This document shows, one piece after another, positions 27,015 to 35,546 of a DNA stretch of 64,000 bases. This DNA is from Bradyrhizobium paxllaeri. GTDB lineage: Bacteria > Pseudomonadota > Alphaproteobacteria > Rhizobiales > Xanthobacteraceae. A program made the position numbers and the translations under genes. Below the pieces are notes generated by a model. The model had not been told where the DNA came from. It saw only the letters and a program-made list of their open reading frames with translations, and searched no databases. Where the stretch lies: NCBI RefSeq assembly GCF_001693515.2, contig NZ_CP042968.1:992001-1056000 (forward strand), given 5' to 3'. Positions within the stretch are counted from its first letter, which is position 1. The number at the start of each line of letters is the position of its first letter.

Positions 27015-28502
27015 ATGAGCCGCGCGCCCTTTCTTGTCCTCGTACTTGCTCTGCTGTGCGGTGCTTTGCCGGCGCGCGCCGCCGAGACGGCCGCCCTGGA
27101 GCGCGGCACCGCCATCACCGATCCGGCGGCGCTGCGCGAACTCGGCGGCGGAAAATTTCGCCTCGACCGCATGCTGCTGCCGGAGCGGTCGGCCGATATT
27201 CCGCTCGCCAACAGCGCGCTGTTCGCCTTGCCGTCGATGATGCCGGTCCAGCAGGCGATCGATGGCGAGTTCGATCGCTACATCGCGCGGCATCAGGCGA
27301 GCCTACCGAAGGAGACGATCGGCGTCGGCGAGGGGTTTGATTTCCAGCTGTTCGACCGCACGCTGCTTTATTCGCCCGAGACGCGGTTCGTGCTGGCCGG
27401 CATCGTCAACCGCATAGACCGCACTTACGCTGCGGAAGCAAGCTGCGGCGAGATCCGCCTGATCTACCGCCTGACACGGATGAACAAGGCGGCCGGCGAC
27501 CAAGCGTCGCCGCCGCGGCTGCCGATGACGCTGAACGTCGTGCTGAAGGCGAGGGGTGAGGGGAAGGCGATTGCCTGTTCTGAAATCGCCGGGCGCTGGC
27601 TCGCCGCGCCGCTCGCCGGGACAGACCTGATCCGCCATGAAAATATCGACCGCATCGAGACCAATCTGCAGATCGCGCACGCGCCGAAATCAGCCGTGCG
27701 CGATTTCCGCACCGACTATCTGTTGAAGGTGTTTCGCTACGATCGGGACGCGCGTGTCTTCTCGGAAGCGCCGATGGAAAATCAGATCGACCGTGCGCGC
27801 CTTCTGGCGGACGATGGCCTCAAGCGCGAGTTCAGGGCATGGCTGCTCGATCCCGTCAACCTCGTCGCGTTCGATCGCGGCACCGTGCTGATCCCGGAAA
27901 AATTCCTCGCAAACGGCGCGATTGCGCCAACGCCGGTCGGGTTCGACCCGTCGGATCTGGAGCCGGAATTCGGGCTGGTGCAGGGAGAGGGAGCTGTGTT
28001 CAGCGAAGCTGACGTCGTGGCTGCGCTGAGGAAGGCAACAGAAGGCGGCGCGAAGTTGCAGAACATCCGCTCGCTCGCCGGGTTCGAGCGGCGGCTCAAC
28101 GACGTGACCTGTTCCGGTTGCCACCAGACGCGCGGTATCGGGGGCTTTCATTTTCCCGGTGTCGACTGGATGGCGGACAAGCCGTCGAACGCGACCGTGG
28201 TACCGGCCTCGCCGCATTTCTTCGGCGACCAGATCCGCCGCCGCGATATTCTTGAAAGCCTGCGCGACGGCAAAGAGCCGGACTACTCGCGCGGCTTTGC
28301 CAGCCGTCCGCAGTTGCGCGGCAGCACCGAACTCGCCGGCACCAATTATCAGGACGGTTGGGGCGCGCATTGCTATGTGCAGGGCAAACCGGCCGCCAGC
28401 AATGACGCGAGTTTTCGTGACTGGACTTGCGCCGAAGGCCTGACCTGTCAAGCCGCCGGCAAGACTTCCCGTATCGGCATGTGCTTCGTCAAAAGCCGCT
28501 AG
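27015..28502 (+). CDS. Exported protein with C-S-G-C-H haem-c motif
   Basis: This protein of 495 residues starts with a signal peptide (LVLVLALLCGALPARAAET). The middle has no recognised domain. One haem-c-type motif, CSGCHQTRGIGGF, lies at about residue 366, in a setting like that of di-haem cytochromes or cytochrome c-containing oxidases, but no second CxxCH is present. A cysteine-rich tail (WGAHCY, DWTCAEGLTCQ, GMCFVKSR) could form disulphides in the periplasm. The ATG at 27015 is used; the frame also opens with TTG at 26994. An axial methionine cannot be assigned. Confidence 0.75.
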   Translation: MSRAPFLVLVLALLCGALPARAAETAALERGTAITDPAALRELGGGKFRLDRMLLPERSADIPLANSALFALPSMMPVQQAIDGEFDRYIARHQASLPKETIGVGEGFDFQLFDRTLLYSPETRFVLAGIVNRIDRTYAAEASCGEIRLIYRLTRMNKAAGDQASPPRLPMTLNVVLKARGEGKAIACSEIAGRWLAAPLAGTDLIRHENIDRIETNLQIAHAPKSAVRDFRTDYLLKVFRYDRDARVFSEAPMENQIDRARLLADDGLKREFRAWLLDPVNLVAFDRGTVLIPEKFLANGAIAPTPVGFDPSDLEPEFGLVQGEGAVFSEADVVAALRKATEGGAKLQNIRSLAGFERRLNDVTCSGCHQTRGIGGFHFPGVDWMADKPSNATVVPASPHFFGDQIRRRDILESLRDGKEPDYSRGFASRPQLRGSTELAGTNYQDGWGAHCYVQGKPAASNDASFRDWTCAEGLTCQAAGKTSRIGMCFVKSR

Positions 28503-28511
28503 CAACCACCC

Positions 28512-29159
28512 TCACTTGGCGTAGTGCGTCAGGCGTTTGCCGGGCAACAGGTCATAGGCCGATTTCCAGCCGGGCAATTGCGCCATTCGCTTAAGCCACG
28601 CATCGATCGCGGGATGGCTGACCGCCCAATCATACCCGGTCTCGTCGGCGGGATAATGCAGATAGGCCATCATGGAAATGTCGGCCACCGTCGGCCGTTC
28701 GCCGATGGCGAATGCATTCTTCTGCAGGTGCTGCTCGAGGATCGACAGGAAATCATCAAGCCGCCTGCGGAAATGCTTCAGCACATGCTCATCCGGCGAC
28801 GGCGTGAAGGTGCGGAAATAGCGGTAGGTCGCCATGTAGCCGGTGAGCTTGTGGTTGTCCCAGAACAGCCAGCGCAACAGTTCGAACTGCTCCTGCTCGG
28901 TCTCGCCGCCGAACCGGCCGAACTGTTTGGCCAGCTTGAGCAGGATTGGCGCGGTCTGGGTAAGACACTCGCCGTCCTCTTCCAGCACCGGAATTTCGCC
29001 CATCGCGTTGACGTCGCGCCGCCATTCCGGCGTGCGGGTGACGCCACCGCCGAAATCGGTCCAGACCGGCTCAAACTTCTGCCCGCACAGAGTGAGCATC
29101 AGCGCGAGCTTGTAGCTGTTTCCGGACTCCGCAAAATAATGCAGGCGATAGCTGGGCAT
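28512..29159 (-). CDS. Glutathione S-transferase family protein
   Basis: This 215-residue protein has the N-terminal thioredoxin-like domain with YRLHYFAESGNSYKLALMLT, then EIPVLEEDGECLTQTAPILL containing the cis-proline and the glutathione gamma-Glu contact region. The C-terminal helical domain has ERPTVADISMMAYLHYP with the N-capping box. The ATG at 29159 follows GTGAGG; a GTG at 29174 would overlap the stop of the CoA transferase upstream. Co-transcription with that gene suggests a role in the same pathway. Confidence 0.87.
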   Translation of the reverse strand: MPSYRLHYFAESGNSYKLALMLTLCGQKFEPVWTDFGGGVTRTPEWRRDVNAMGEIPVLEEDGECLTQTAPILLKLAKQFGRFGGETEQEQFELLRWLFWDNHKLTGYMATYRYFRTFTPSPDEHVLKHFRRRLDDFLSILEQHLQKNAFAIGERPTVADISMMAYLHYPADETGYDWAVSHPAIDAWLKRMAQLPGWKSAYDLLPGKRLTHYAK

Positions 29160-29170
29160 GGCTTGCTGCC

Positions 29171-30376
29171 TCACGCCACCGCGCCGGCCGCGCGCAGCTT
29201 GCCGATCGCGGCCTCGTCATAGCCCGCGTTACGCAGGATCTCGTCGCTGTGCTCTCCGATGCCGGGCGGCTTGCGCGGCTGAACCTTCTTGCTGCCATCC
29301 ACCCAGATCGGGCTGGAGATCGTCAGCATGGTGTCGTTCTCGAACGGCACCAGCACCTCGTTCTCGATCATCTGCTTGTCGTTCGGGATGTCGTCGAGAA
29401 TGCCGACCACGCCAAACACGAGGCCGTTGCCGTCGAGGATCTTGCGCCATTCGGCAAGGTCCCTGGTCGCAAAAGTCTCGTCGAAGATCTTGATCAGTTC
29501 GAGCGAGCGCGCATGGCGGTCCTTCTTGGTTTCGAAGCGCGGATCGGCGATGAGATCCTCGCGGCCGAGGCAGCGCGCCAGCGTCGGCCATTGCCGGTCC
29601 TCATTGAGCAGCGAGAGGATCAGCCAGCGGCCGTCCTTGCACTGGTAGTGATTGGTCACCGCGTTCAGCGCGCGCTCGCGCGGGCGGCGTTCGCCGAATT
29701 TTGCGCCGACCAGCTTTGCCTGCGCCAGCACCGAAGCCGCCCAGATGCCGTTGGCCATCAGGTTGGAGCTGACATGCGAGCCCTTGCCGGTGCGCTCGCG
29801 CTTGTAGAGCGCGGTGACGATCGCGCCGTAGAACGCCATCGCACAGGGGTGGTCGCCCATGCCGGCGATCGAACGCGCCGGTGTGGTGTGCTCGTCCGCG
29901 CGCACCAGATCCATCAAACCGGAGCGCGCCCAATAGGCGTTGGAGTCGAAGCCGGGCTTGTTGGCTTCCTCGCCCTTTTCGCCATAGCCGGTGAAGGACG
30001 CGTAGATCAGACGCTCGTTGTGGGGCGCCAGATGCTCATGGGTGATGCCGAGCCGCTCGCGCACTTGCGGCGGATAATTGGTGATGAAGACGTCGGCCTG
30101 GGCAGCGAGGCGATGCAGCACGGCCTGGCCCTCGGGCTTGGACAGATCGAGCGCGAGGCTCCGTTTGTTGCGGGCTTCCAGCATCCACGCGAAATTATGC
30201 TCGCTATGCGGGTAGCCCGGCAAATTCGGCAGGTTGCGATAGGGGTCGCCGGCGCCGGGCGGCTCGATCTTGATCACGTCGGCGCCGAAATCCGACAGCA
30301 CGGTGGCGGCCGCAGGGGCTGCGATGAAGCTCGCGCAGTCCAGAACCTTGAGGCCTTCGAAAATACCCTTATCCAT
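29171..30376 (-). CDS. CaiB/BaiF-family CoA transferase
   Basis: This 401-residue class III CoA transferase moves CoA between acids, through an aspartyl-CoA intermediate. It has the N-terminal LKVLDCASFIAAPAAATVLSD, GADVIKIEPPGAGDPYR, and NKRSLALDLSKPEGQAVLHR, all typical. The catalytic aspartate is expected in the region around SGLMDLVRAD. The start MDKGIFEGL at 30376 is preferred to a frame extended to 30448, which lacks similarity. The downstream glutathione transferase is only a few bases away. The substrate is not known. Confidence 0.9.
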   Translation of the reverse strand: MDKGIFEGLKVLDCASFIAAPAAATVLSDFGADVIKIEPPGAGDPYRNLPNLPGYPHSEHNFAWMLEARNKRSLALDLSKPEGQAVLHRLAAQADVFITNYPPQVRERLGITHEHLAPHNERLIYASFTGYGEKGEEANKPGFDSNAYWARSGLMDLVRADEHTTPARSIAGMGDHPCAMAFYGAIVTALYKRERTGKGSHVSSNLMANGIWAASVLAQAKLVGAKFGERRPRERALNAVTNHYQCKDGRWLILSLLNEDRQWPTLARCLGREDLIADPRFETKKDRHARSLELIKIFDETFATRDLAEWRKILDGNGLVFGVVGILDDIPNDKQMIENEVLVPFENDTMLTISSPIWVDGSKKVQPRKPPGIGEHSDEILRNAGYDEAAIGKLRAAGAVA

Positions 30377-30486
30377 CGTGGCGCCGCTCCGTCTGGCTTG
30401 TCTGATTGTTTTTCGTGGGTCGGAATTACCGCCAGCGAAAGCCGGCATCCGGATGCCATTTGACCCATCTCGGGTGGGCGATGCAA

Positions 30487-33400
30487 CTACTCGCCGCCGG
30501 ACATCAGCGCTGCATTTCCGCCGGCTGCGGCGGTATTGATGGTCACCGTCTGCTCGGTCGCAAAGCGCGCCAGATAATGCGGCCCGCCGGCCTTCGGGCC
30601 GGTGCCGGATAGCCCGTGGCCACCGAACGGCTGCACGCCGACGACCGCGCCGATCATGTTGCGATTGACGTAGATGTTGCCGACCTGAACGGCGTCGATG
30701 ACCTCCTCCACCGTGTCGTCGATCCGGGAATGGATGCCGAGCGTGAGCCCATAGCCCGAGCGTCCGACCGCTTGCAGCACGTGGTCCAACCGGTCGGCGC
30801 GGTAGCGCACCACATGCAGCACCGGGCCGAACACTTCTTCAGTGAGCTGTCCGGCATCGGACAATTCGAAAATATGCGGCGCGACGTAATTGCCTTGTGG
30901 TGCGTGACCCGCAAGGTGCACCCGGGCTTCCTTCTTCATGCGTTCGATATGCGCATCCAGCCGCTGCTTGGCCTCAGTATCGATCACCGGTCCGATATGG
31001 GTGGCGGGATCTGCGGGATCGCCGATGACAAGCTCGCGCGCCGCGCCAGCGATCATCTCGATCATGCGGTCGGCGACGTCATCCTGCAGGAACAACAGCC
31101 GCAGCGCCGAGCAGCGCTGGCCGGCGGAGCGGAACGCCGAGGTCACGACATCGTCGGCGACCTGTTCGGGCAGGGCGGTGGCATCGACGATCATGGCGTT
31201 GATGCCGCCGGTCTCGGCGATCAGTGGCACGATCGGCCCGTCCTTGGCGGCGAGCGCGCGGTTGATGGTGCGCGCGACTTCGGTCGATCCGGTGAAGACG
31301 ACACCGGCGATGTCGGGATGCGCCACCAGCACGCCGCCGATCCGGCCGTCGCCTGCCACCAGATGCAGCGCTGACGTTGGCACGCCGGCTTCATGCAACA
31401 GCCGCACAGCCTCGGCCGCGATCAGCGGCGTCTGCTCGGCCGGCTTCGCAACGACCGCATTACCCGCCATCAATGCTGCGGTAACCTGGCCCATGAATAT
31501 CGCGAGTGGAAAATTCCACGGCGAGATCGCGATGAACACGCCGCGGCCGCGCAGGCTGAGAATATTGCTCTCGCCCGTCGGCCCTGGCATCGTCTTGTCT
31601 TCACCGAACAGTTCGCGCCCTTGGGCCGCATAGTAGCGGCAGAAGTCCACGGCTTCGCGGACTTCCGATATCGAATCGTCCAGTGTCTTGCCACCCTCGC
31701 GTTGCAGCAGCGCGATGAAGTGCGGCGCGCGCGCCTCCAGCAGGTCGGCGGCTTCTTCCAGCGTGGCTGCGCGCGTTCCAGCTGGCGTTCTGGCCCAATG
31801 CCTGAAGCCGTTCCGCGCTGCCAGTATCGCCGCATTGGCTTCGCTCTCGGTTGAGTCAGCGATGCTCCCCGTTGCAGGCAATGGTGTGACGGCGATGGCC
31901 GAGACCAGTTGCCCCAGCGCCGCGCGCTCGCCGAATTCGATCCCGCGGGAGTTTTTCCGCTTGGCCCCATAGAGATCGCGCGGCAGCGGAATGTTCGGAT
32001 GGGCCGCATTGTCCGCGCGGCCGATGATGTCGGCCGGACGCCGCAGCAATTGCGGCACCGGGATAGCCTCGTCGGCGGCGAGCGCAACAAACGACGAGTT
32101 CGCGCCATTCTCCAACAGTCGCCGCACCAGATAGGCGAGCAGGTCGCGGTGGCTGCCGACCGGCGCGTAGGTGCGATGGGCAATATTGGGACGATCTTCG
32201 CCGAGCTTTGCGTAGAGTGCCTCGCCCATGCCGTGCAGGCGCTGAAATTCGAAGCCGCCTTGCTCCGTCGCAAGCTCGAGGATGGTCGCGACGGTCAGCG
32301 CATTATGGGTAGCGAATTGCGGAAATAACCGCGGCCGCAGCGCCAGCAATTGTTGTGCGCAGGCGAGGTAGTTCAGATCCGTCATCGCCTTGTGGGTGAA
32401 GACGGGATAGCCGTCGAGGCCCCGTTCCTGCGCACGCTTGATCTCGGTGTCCCAATAGGCGCCCTTGACCAGCCGCACCATCATTTTGCGATCGAGGCTG
32501 CGCGCGAGGCGATCGACGTAATCGATCACGGCGGCCGCGCGCTTCTGATAGGCCTGGACCGCCAGCCCGAAACCGTCCCAGCCTGCAAGCGAGGGATCGG
32601 CGAACGTTGCCGCGATCACGTCGAGCGATAACTCCAGCCGGTCTGCCTCTTCGGCATCAACCGTGAAATTGAGGTCATGGGATTTTGCCTGTCGGGCAAG
32701 ATCGATGAGCCGCGGCACCAGTTCGTCCGTCACCCGGGTGCGGCTTACCGCCTCGAAGCGTGGATGCAATGCCGAGAGCTTGACCGAGATACCGGGACGG
32801 TTAGGCAGCGGACGGTTACCCGCCGTGCGGCCGATCGCTTCGATCGCGCTCGAATAGGAATTGAAATAGCGCGTGGCGTCATCTGCGGTGCGCGCGCCTT
32901 CGCCCAGCATGTCGAAGGAGTAGCGCTGATGACGCGACGAATGCGGCTGCGCGCGCGACAGCGCCGCCTCGATGGTCTCGCCGAGCACGAAGTGATTGCC
33001 CATCAACCGCATCGCCTGGCGCGTCGCCGCCCGCACCGCTGGCGCGCCCAGCCGCTTGGTCAGCCGGCCGATGGTCCCCTGCGGCGTCTCGCCGGGCTGG
33101 ATCACGCGGGCAGACATGCCGAGCGCCCACGCCGAGGCATTGACCAGGAAGGCGCTCGACCTCGTTTCGTGGTGGACGAAGTCGCCCTCGGCGAGCTTGT
33201 CCTCGATGAACTGGTCGGCGGTGCGGGCATCCGGCACGCGCAGCAGCGCTTCTGCCAGCACCATCAGCGCCAGTCCCTCCTTGGTCGAGAGCGCGAACTC
33301 GCGCAGCATGTCCTCGACCCCGCCGAGTGGATCGTCATTGGCCCTGATGGCTTCGATCAGCCGCGTCGCCATGCGATCGATGCGAGCCTCCTGCGCCGCG

Positions 33401-33495
33401 TCCAGCCGCACGGCCTGGAGCAGGCCGGTGGCGATGGCGCGATCGTCGGGCGCGTAGGGTGCGCTGAAGGGCGGAGGCGGCGCGGGAATCAGCAT
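30487..33495 (-). CDS. putA: Bifunctional proline dehydrogenase / L-glutamate gamma-semialdehyde dehydrogenase
   Basis: PutA oxidises proline to glutamate in two steps, with an FAD proline dehydrogenase and an NAD-dependent aldehyde dehydrogenase. At 1002 residues it belongs to the minimal PutA type known from Bradyrhizobium, which lacks the DNA-binding N-terminus of E. coli PutA. The dehydrogenase barrel includes LVKGAYWDTEIK and YLVRRLLENGANSSFV. The aldehyde domain has the E in IAETGGINAM and the catalytic cysteine in SAGQRCSALRLLF. GAAGAGA precedes the start. No PutP transporter or Lrp-type regulator lies next to it here. Confidence 0.96.
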   Translation of the reverse strand: MLIPAPPPPFSAPYAPDDRAIATGLLQAVRLDAAQEARIDRMATRLIEAIRANDDPLGGVEDMLREFALSTKEGLALMVLAEALLRVPDARTADQFIEDKLAEGDFVHHETRSSAFLVNASAWALGMSARVIQPGETPQGTIGRLTKRLGAPAVRAATRQAMRLMGNHFVLGETIEAALSRAQPHSSRHQRYSFDMLGEGARTADDATRYFNSYSSAIEAIGRTAGNRPLPNRPGISVKLSALHPRFEAVSRTRVTDELVPRLIDLARQAKSHDLNFTVDAEEADRLELSLDVIAATFADPSLAGWDGFGLAVQAYQKRAAAVIDYVDRLARSLDRKMMVRLVKGAYWDTEIKRAQERGLDGYPVFTHKAMTDLNYLACAQQLLALRPRLFPQFATHNALTVATILELATEQGGFEFQRLHGMGEALYAKLGEDRPNIAHRTYAPVGSHRDLLAYLVRRLLENGANSSFVALAADEAIPVPQLLRRPADIIGRADNAAHPNIPLPRDLYGAKRKNSRGIEFGERAALGQLVSAIAVTPLPATGSIADSTESEANAAILAARNGFRHWARTPAGTRAATLEEAADLLEARAPHFIALLQREGGKTLDDSISEVREAVDFCRYYAAQGRELFGEDKTMPGPTGESNILSLRGRGVFIAISPWNFPLAIFMGQVTAALMAGNAVVAKPAEQTPLIAAEAVRLLHEAGVPTSALHLVAGDGRIGGVLVAHPDIAGVVFTGSTEVARTINRALAAKDGPIVPLIAETGGINAMIVDATALPEQVADDVVTSAFRSAGQRCSALRLLFLQDDVADRMIEMIAGAARELVIGDPADPATHIGPVIDTEAKQRLDAHIERMKKEARVHLAGHAPQGNYVAPHIFELSDAGQLTEEVFGPVLHVVRYRADRLDHVLQAVGRSGYGLTLGIHSRIDDTVEEVIDAVQVGNIYVNRNMIGAVVGVQPFGGHGLSGTGPKAGGPHYLARFATEQTVTINTAAAGGNAALMSGGE

Positions 33496-33741
33496 GGGAT
33501 TCTCTTCGTTCTAGCCAGCTTATCGGGACCGGGATTGCCGGAACAGGCGCAAATCCCCCGATTGTCCAGGGTGGCGGGCAGCCCAGGCAGCACAGGAATG
33601 GTATGGCGGAACCACCTGGCGCAAGGAGAGCACAGCGGGCGGAATTCCGGCGGTGCCGTCCCCAGATCGCGGCCTTGCTGGTTGGCAGTGCGCGGGAGCC
33701 GCGCTAAGCGTCACGAACGCCGTCGCTTGGGAACCGCAGGG

Positions 33742-34404
33742 ATGATGAGAGAGGCCGCTCTGCCGACACTGGGAAATCTCACGCGTAACAGCTTCGCGGC
33801 CGCGCTCGTCGCGTTTGTCGCCGCGCTGTTTGCAGCGCCGCCTGCGAGAGCGGTCGAGATGAGTTCCGAGGTCGCCAACCTCTACAGCTCGGTTTCAATC
33901 TATCCGCCATCCGCCACGTCGATGACCGTCTGCTACGGTTTCGTCTGCCGCCGCCGCGAGATCCTCGATTTTACCGCCGGTGACCGCGGCGCGCTGACCC
34001 AGATCATGGCGGCGGGCCGCGCCTCGGCCGCGGCGGAGCGTGCTGCGATTCAGAAGGCGGTGGTGTGGTTCGATCGCCGCATGGGGCCGATCCTCGGCAC
34101 CGACAAGCGTGTGGCGAAGGCGGATTTCCGCTACTTCGACGACAAGCACAATTACGATTGCTGGGACACCACGCGCAACACCACCAGCCTGCTCCTGGTG
34201 CTGCGGGAGTGGGGCCTGTTGAAGCATCACGCGATCGGTGATCCCCGATATCGCGGCAATACGCTGGTATTGCAGACGCCGCACAACACCGCGGTGCTGG
34301 TCGATCGCGCCACCAAGGTCGAATGGGTCGTCGACCTCTGGCCGCGCGGCTATCTGCAGCCACCGGACGTGATGACGGTCCAGAAGTGGGTTACGGAAGA
34401 TTGA
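33742..34404 (+). CDS. Exported protein with transglutaminase-like Cys-His-Asp pattern
   Basis: This 220-residue protein has a signal peptide (FVAALFAAPPARAVE). The mature part has NYDCWDTTRNTTSLLLVL, then TPHNTAVLVDRATKVEWVVD-LW. The order C, then H, then D, with the cysteine at the start of a helix and H/D on adjacent strands, fits transglutaminase-like cysteine proteases of the kind exported in Rhizobiales. This is inferred from pattern only. The start is an ATG at 33742 (or 33745); a long open frame antisense to putA continues upstream and is not coding. Confidence 0.7.
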   Translation: MMREAALPTLGNLTRNSFAAALVAFVAALFAAPPARAVEMSSEVANLYSSVSIYPPSATSMTVCYGFVCRRREILDFTAGDRGALTQIMAAGRASAAAERAAIQKAVVWFDRRMGPILGTDKRVAKADFRYFDDKHNYDCWDTTRNTTSLLLVLREWGLLKHHAIGDPRYRGNTLVLQTPHNTAVLVDRATKVEWVVDLWPRGYLQPPDVMTVQKWVTED

Positions 34405-34551
34405 GCGGCCGGTTTTGGCGCAACGGTCTAGCCATCGCGCGTGCAGAAGCGGTGCCCGCTCCGCCGAACGCTCACAGTTTTCGAGAAGTTTTTTAAGCCC
34501 AACTCCCGGATTTAGGTCCGAGAGCGTGCCGTTGCCGGTTGCGCTTGCGCG

Positions 34552-34752
34552 CTAAACCTTGAGGTTCTCGGCCGAAGTCTTGCCGCGGTTGGCGATCTCT
34601 TCGTACTCGACGGTCTGCCCTTCATTGAGCGTCGAAAGCCCAGCTTTCTCAACTGCCGAAATATGAACGAACACGTCCTTGCCGCCGCTTGAGGGCTGGA
34701 TAAATCCATAACCCTTCGTCGGATTGAACCACTTCACCGTACCCTTAGCCAT
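34552..34752 (-). CDS. cspA: Cold-shock protein, CspA family
   Basis: This 66-residue single-domain protein binds single-stranded RNA and DNA as a chaperone. It has RNP1 in KGYGFIQ and RNP2 in DVFVHIS, and [13 protein letters not shown] at the start. GGAG lies about 9 bases before the ATG. The length and motifs are complete. The upstream region to about 34835 could be a structured leader, as is usual in cold-shock genes, but no cold box can be shown from sequence alone. Several paralogues are normal in these genomes, so the csp number is not assignable. Confidence 0.95.
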   Translation of the reverse strand: MAKGTVKWFNPTKGYGFIQPSSGGKDVFVHISAVEKAGLSTLNEGQTVEYEEIANRGKTSAENLKV

Positions 34753-35093
34753 TCACGTCGTCTCCGCGGAATCAAAAAAATATACGAGCCGCCGGTCCCC
34801 GCACTAACCGGCATGCCCGCGGCGGCAGGATACGCGGGTTAGGGCGGGCTGGGTAGCGCAAACGGACCAGCCGATTCGACAAAAATGCCCCCATTCGCGG
34901 CCGATTTAGGCTGTTTTGCCGGTTTCGCCCTCATTTGACGCAGCCGGACAGTAAGGATTTCCAAATCGGTCGATTGGCCTGACTCGCTGCGTGCTGAGGT
35001 CATTCTTGCGCTTGGCCCCAGGCATGGCGTGACGCATCGTGCACGGAAGACCCCGGCCGCTAGCCGCGACCGGGGCCAATGCATTGATCTAGA
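34753..35093. other. Intergenic region: csp leader and spacer
   Basis: This 341-base spacer has an A-rich stretch close to the csp start (about 34772-34785), and no other recognised gene. An open frame of 81 codons on the minus strand (34839-35084) has an Arg- and Ser-rich translation with no homology and is not called. The part near 35060-35093 is the end of the His-rich gene region. Confidence 0.4.
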
Positions 35094-35345
35094 TCAATAG
35101 CAGATGTTTACCGTCCGCCAGCGGAACCCGTACGGCGTCAGCACTCGGCGGGTCACGTAGCAGCCGCCATAGCCGCCACCGATCAGGCCGATGCTGATGC
35201 CATGGCCATGACCATGGCCGTGGCCGAAGTGGTGGTGGTGATGGTGATGCGGCCAGAACCCGCCCGCCGAAGCGGTGCTGGGAGCCAGCGCGACGGCGCT
35301 GAGGGACGCGGCGGCAACAAGGGCGAGGGTCACTTTGCGAAGCAT
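35094..35345 (-). CDS. Histidine- and glycine-rich small exported protein
   Basis: This 83-residue protein has a clear signal peptide (VALAPSTASAGG). The mature part begins with a run of histidines (FWPHHHHHHHFGHGHGHGHG) and continues with a glycine-rich stretch IGLIGGGYGGCYVTRR and a tail with two cysteines. A histidine run like this can bind nickel, zinc or copper, but no metal role is shown. Small exported His/Gly-rich proteins of this kind are common in Bradyrhizobium. The gene is transcribed on its own. Confidence 0.85.
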   Translation of the reverse strand: MLRKVTLALVAAASLSAVALAPSTASAGGFWPHHHHHHHFGHGHGHGHGISIGLIGGGYGGCYVTRRVLTPYGFRWRTVNICY

Positions 35346-35546
35346 GGTCGTTCTCTTTCAAATGTGCGCGGTCGACGTTTCGTCTCGGCGCGGGTTTAAG
35401 TTTCAGTCTTACCCATCGCCAATCTGTCGTGTGCTTGAGAGAGCGGGTTCGAGGTTTGCGGCCTGCGTTCGCCGAGAATTTTCTGAACGATTATTCAGGT
35501 GTGAAAAACATCACACACGCTTCGAACCGCTATAACTGTAGCGCTT

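Noticed and set aside
29249..30463. Open frame of 404 codons opposite the CoA transferase gene
   Set aside because: No homology; the CaiB/BaiF motifs lie on the other strand.
32677..33741. Long N-terminal extension of the exported protein at 33742
   Set aside because: It is antisense to putA and has no signal peptide or domain; the signal peptide begins after 33742.
34839..35084. Open frame of 81 codons on the minus strand after the His-rich gene
   Set aside because: No homology, unusual composition, no clear ribosome site.
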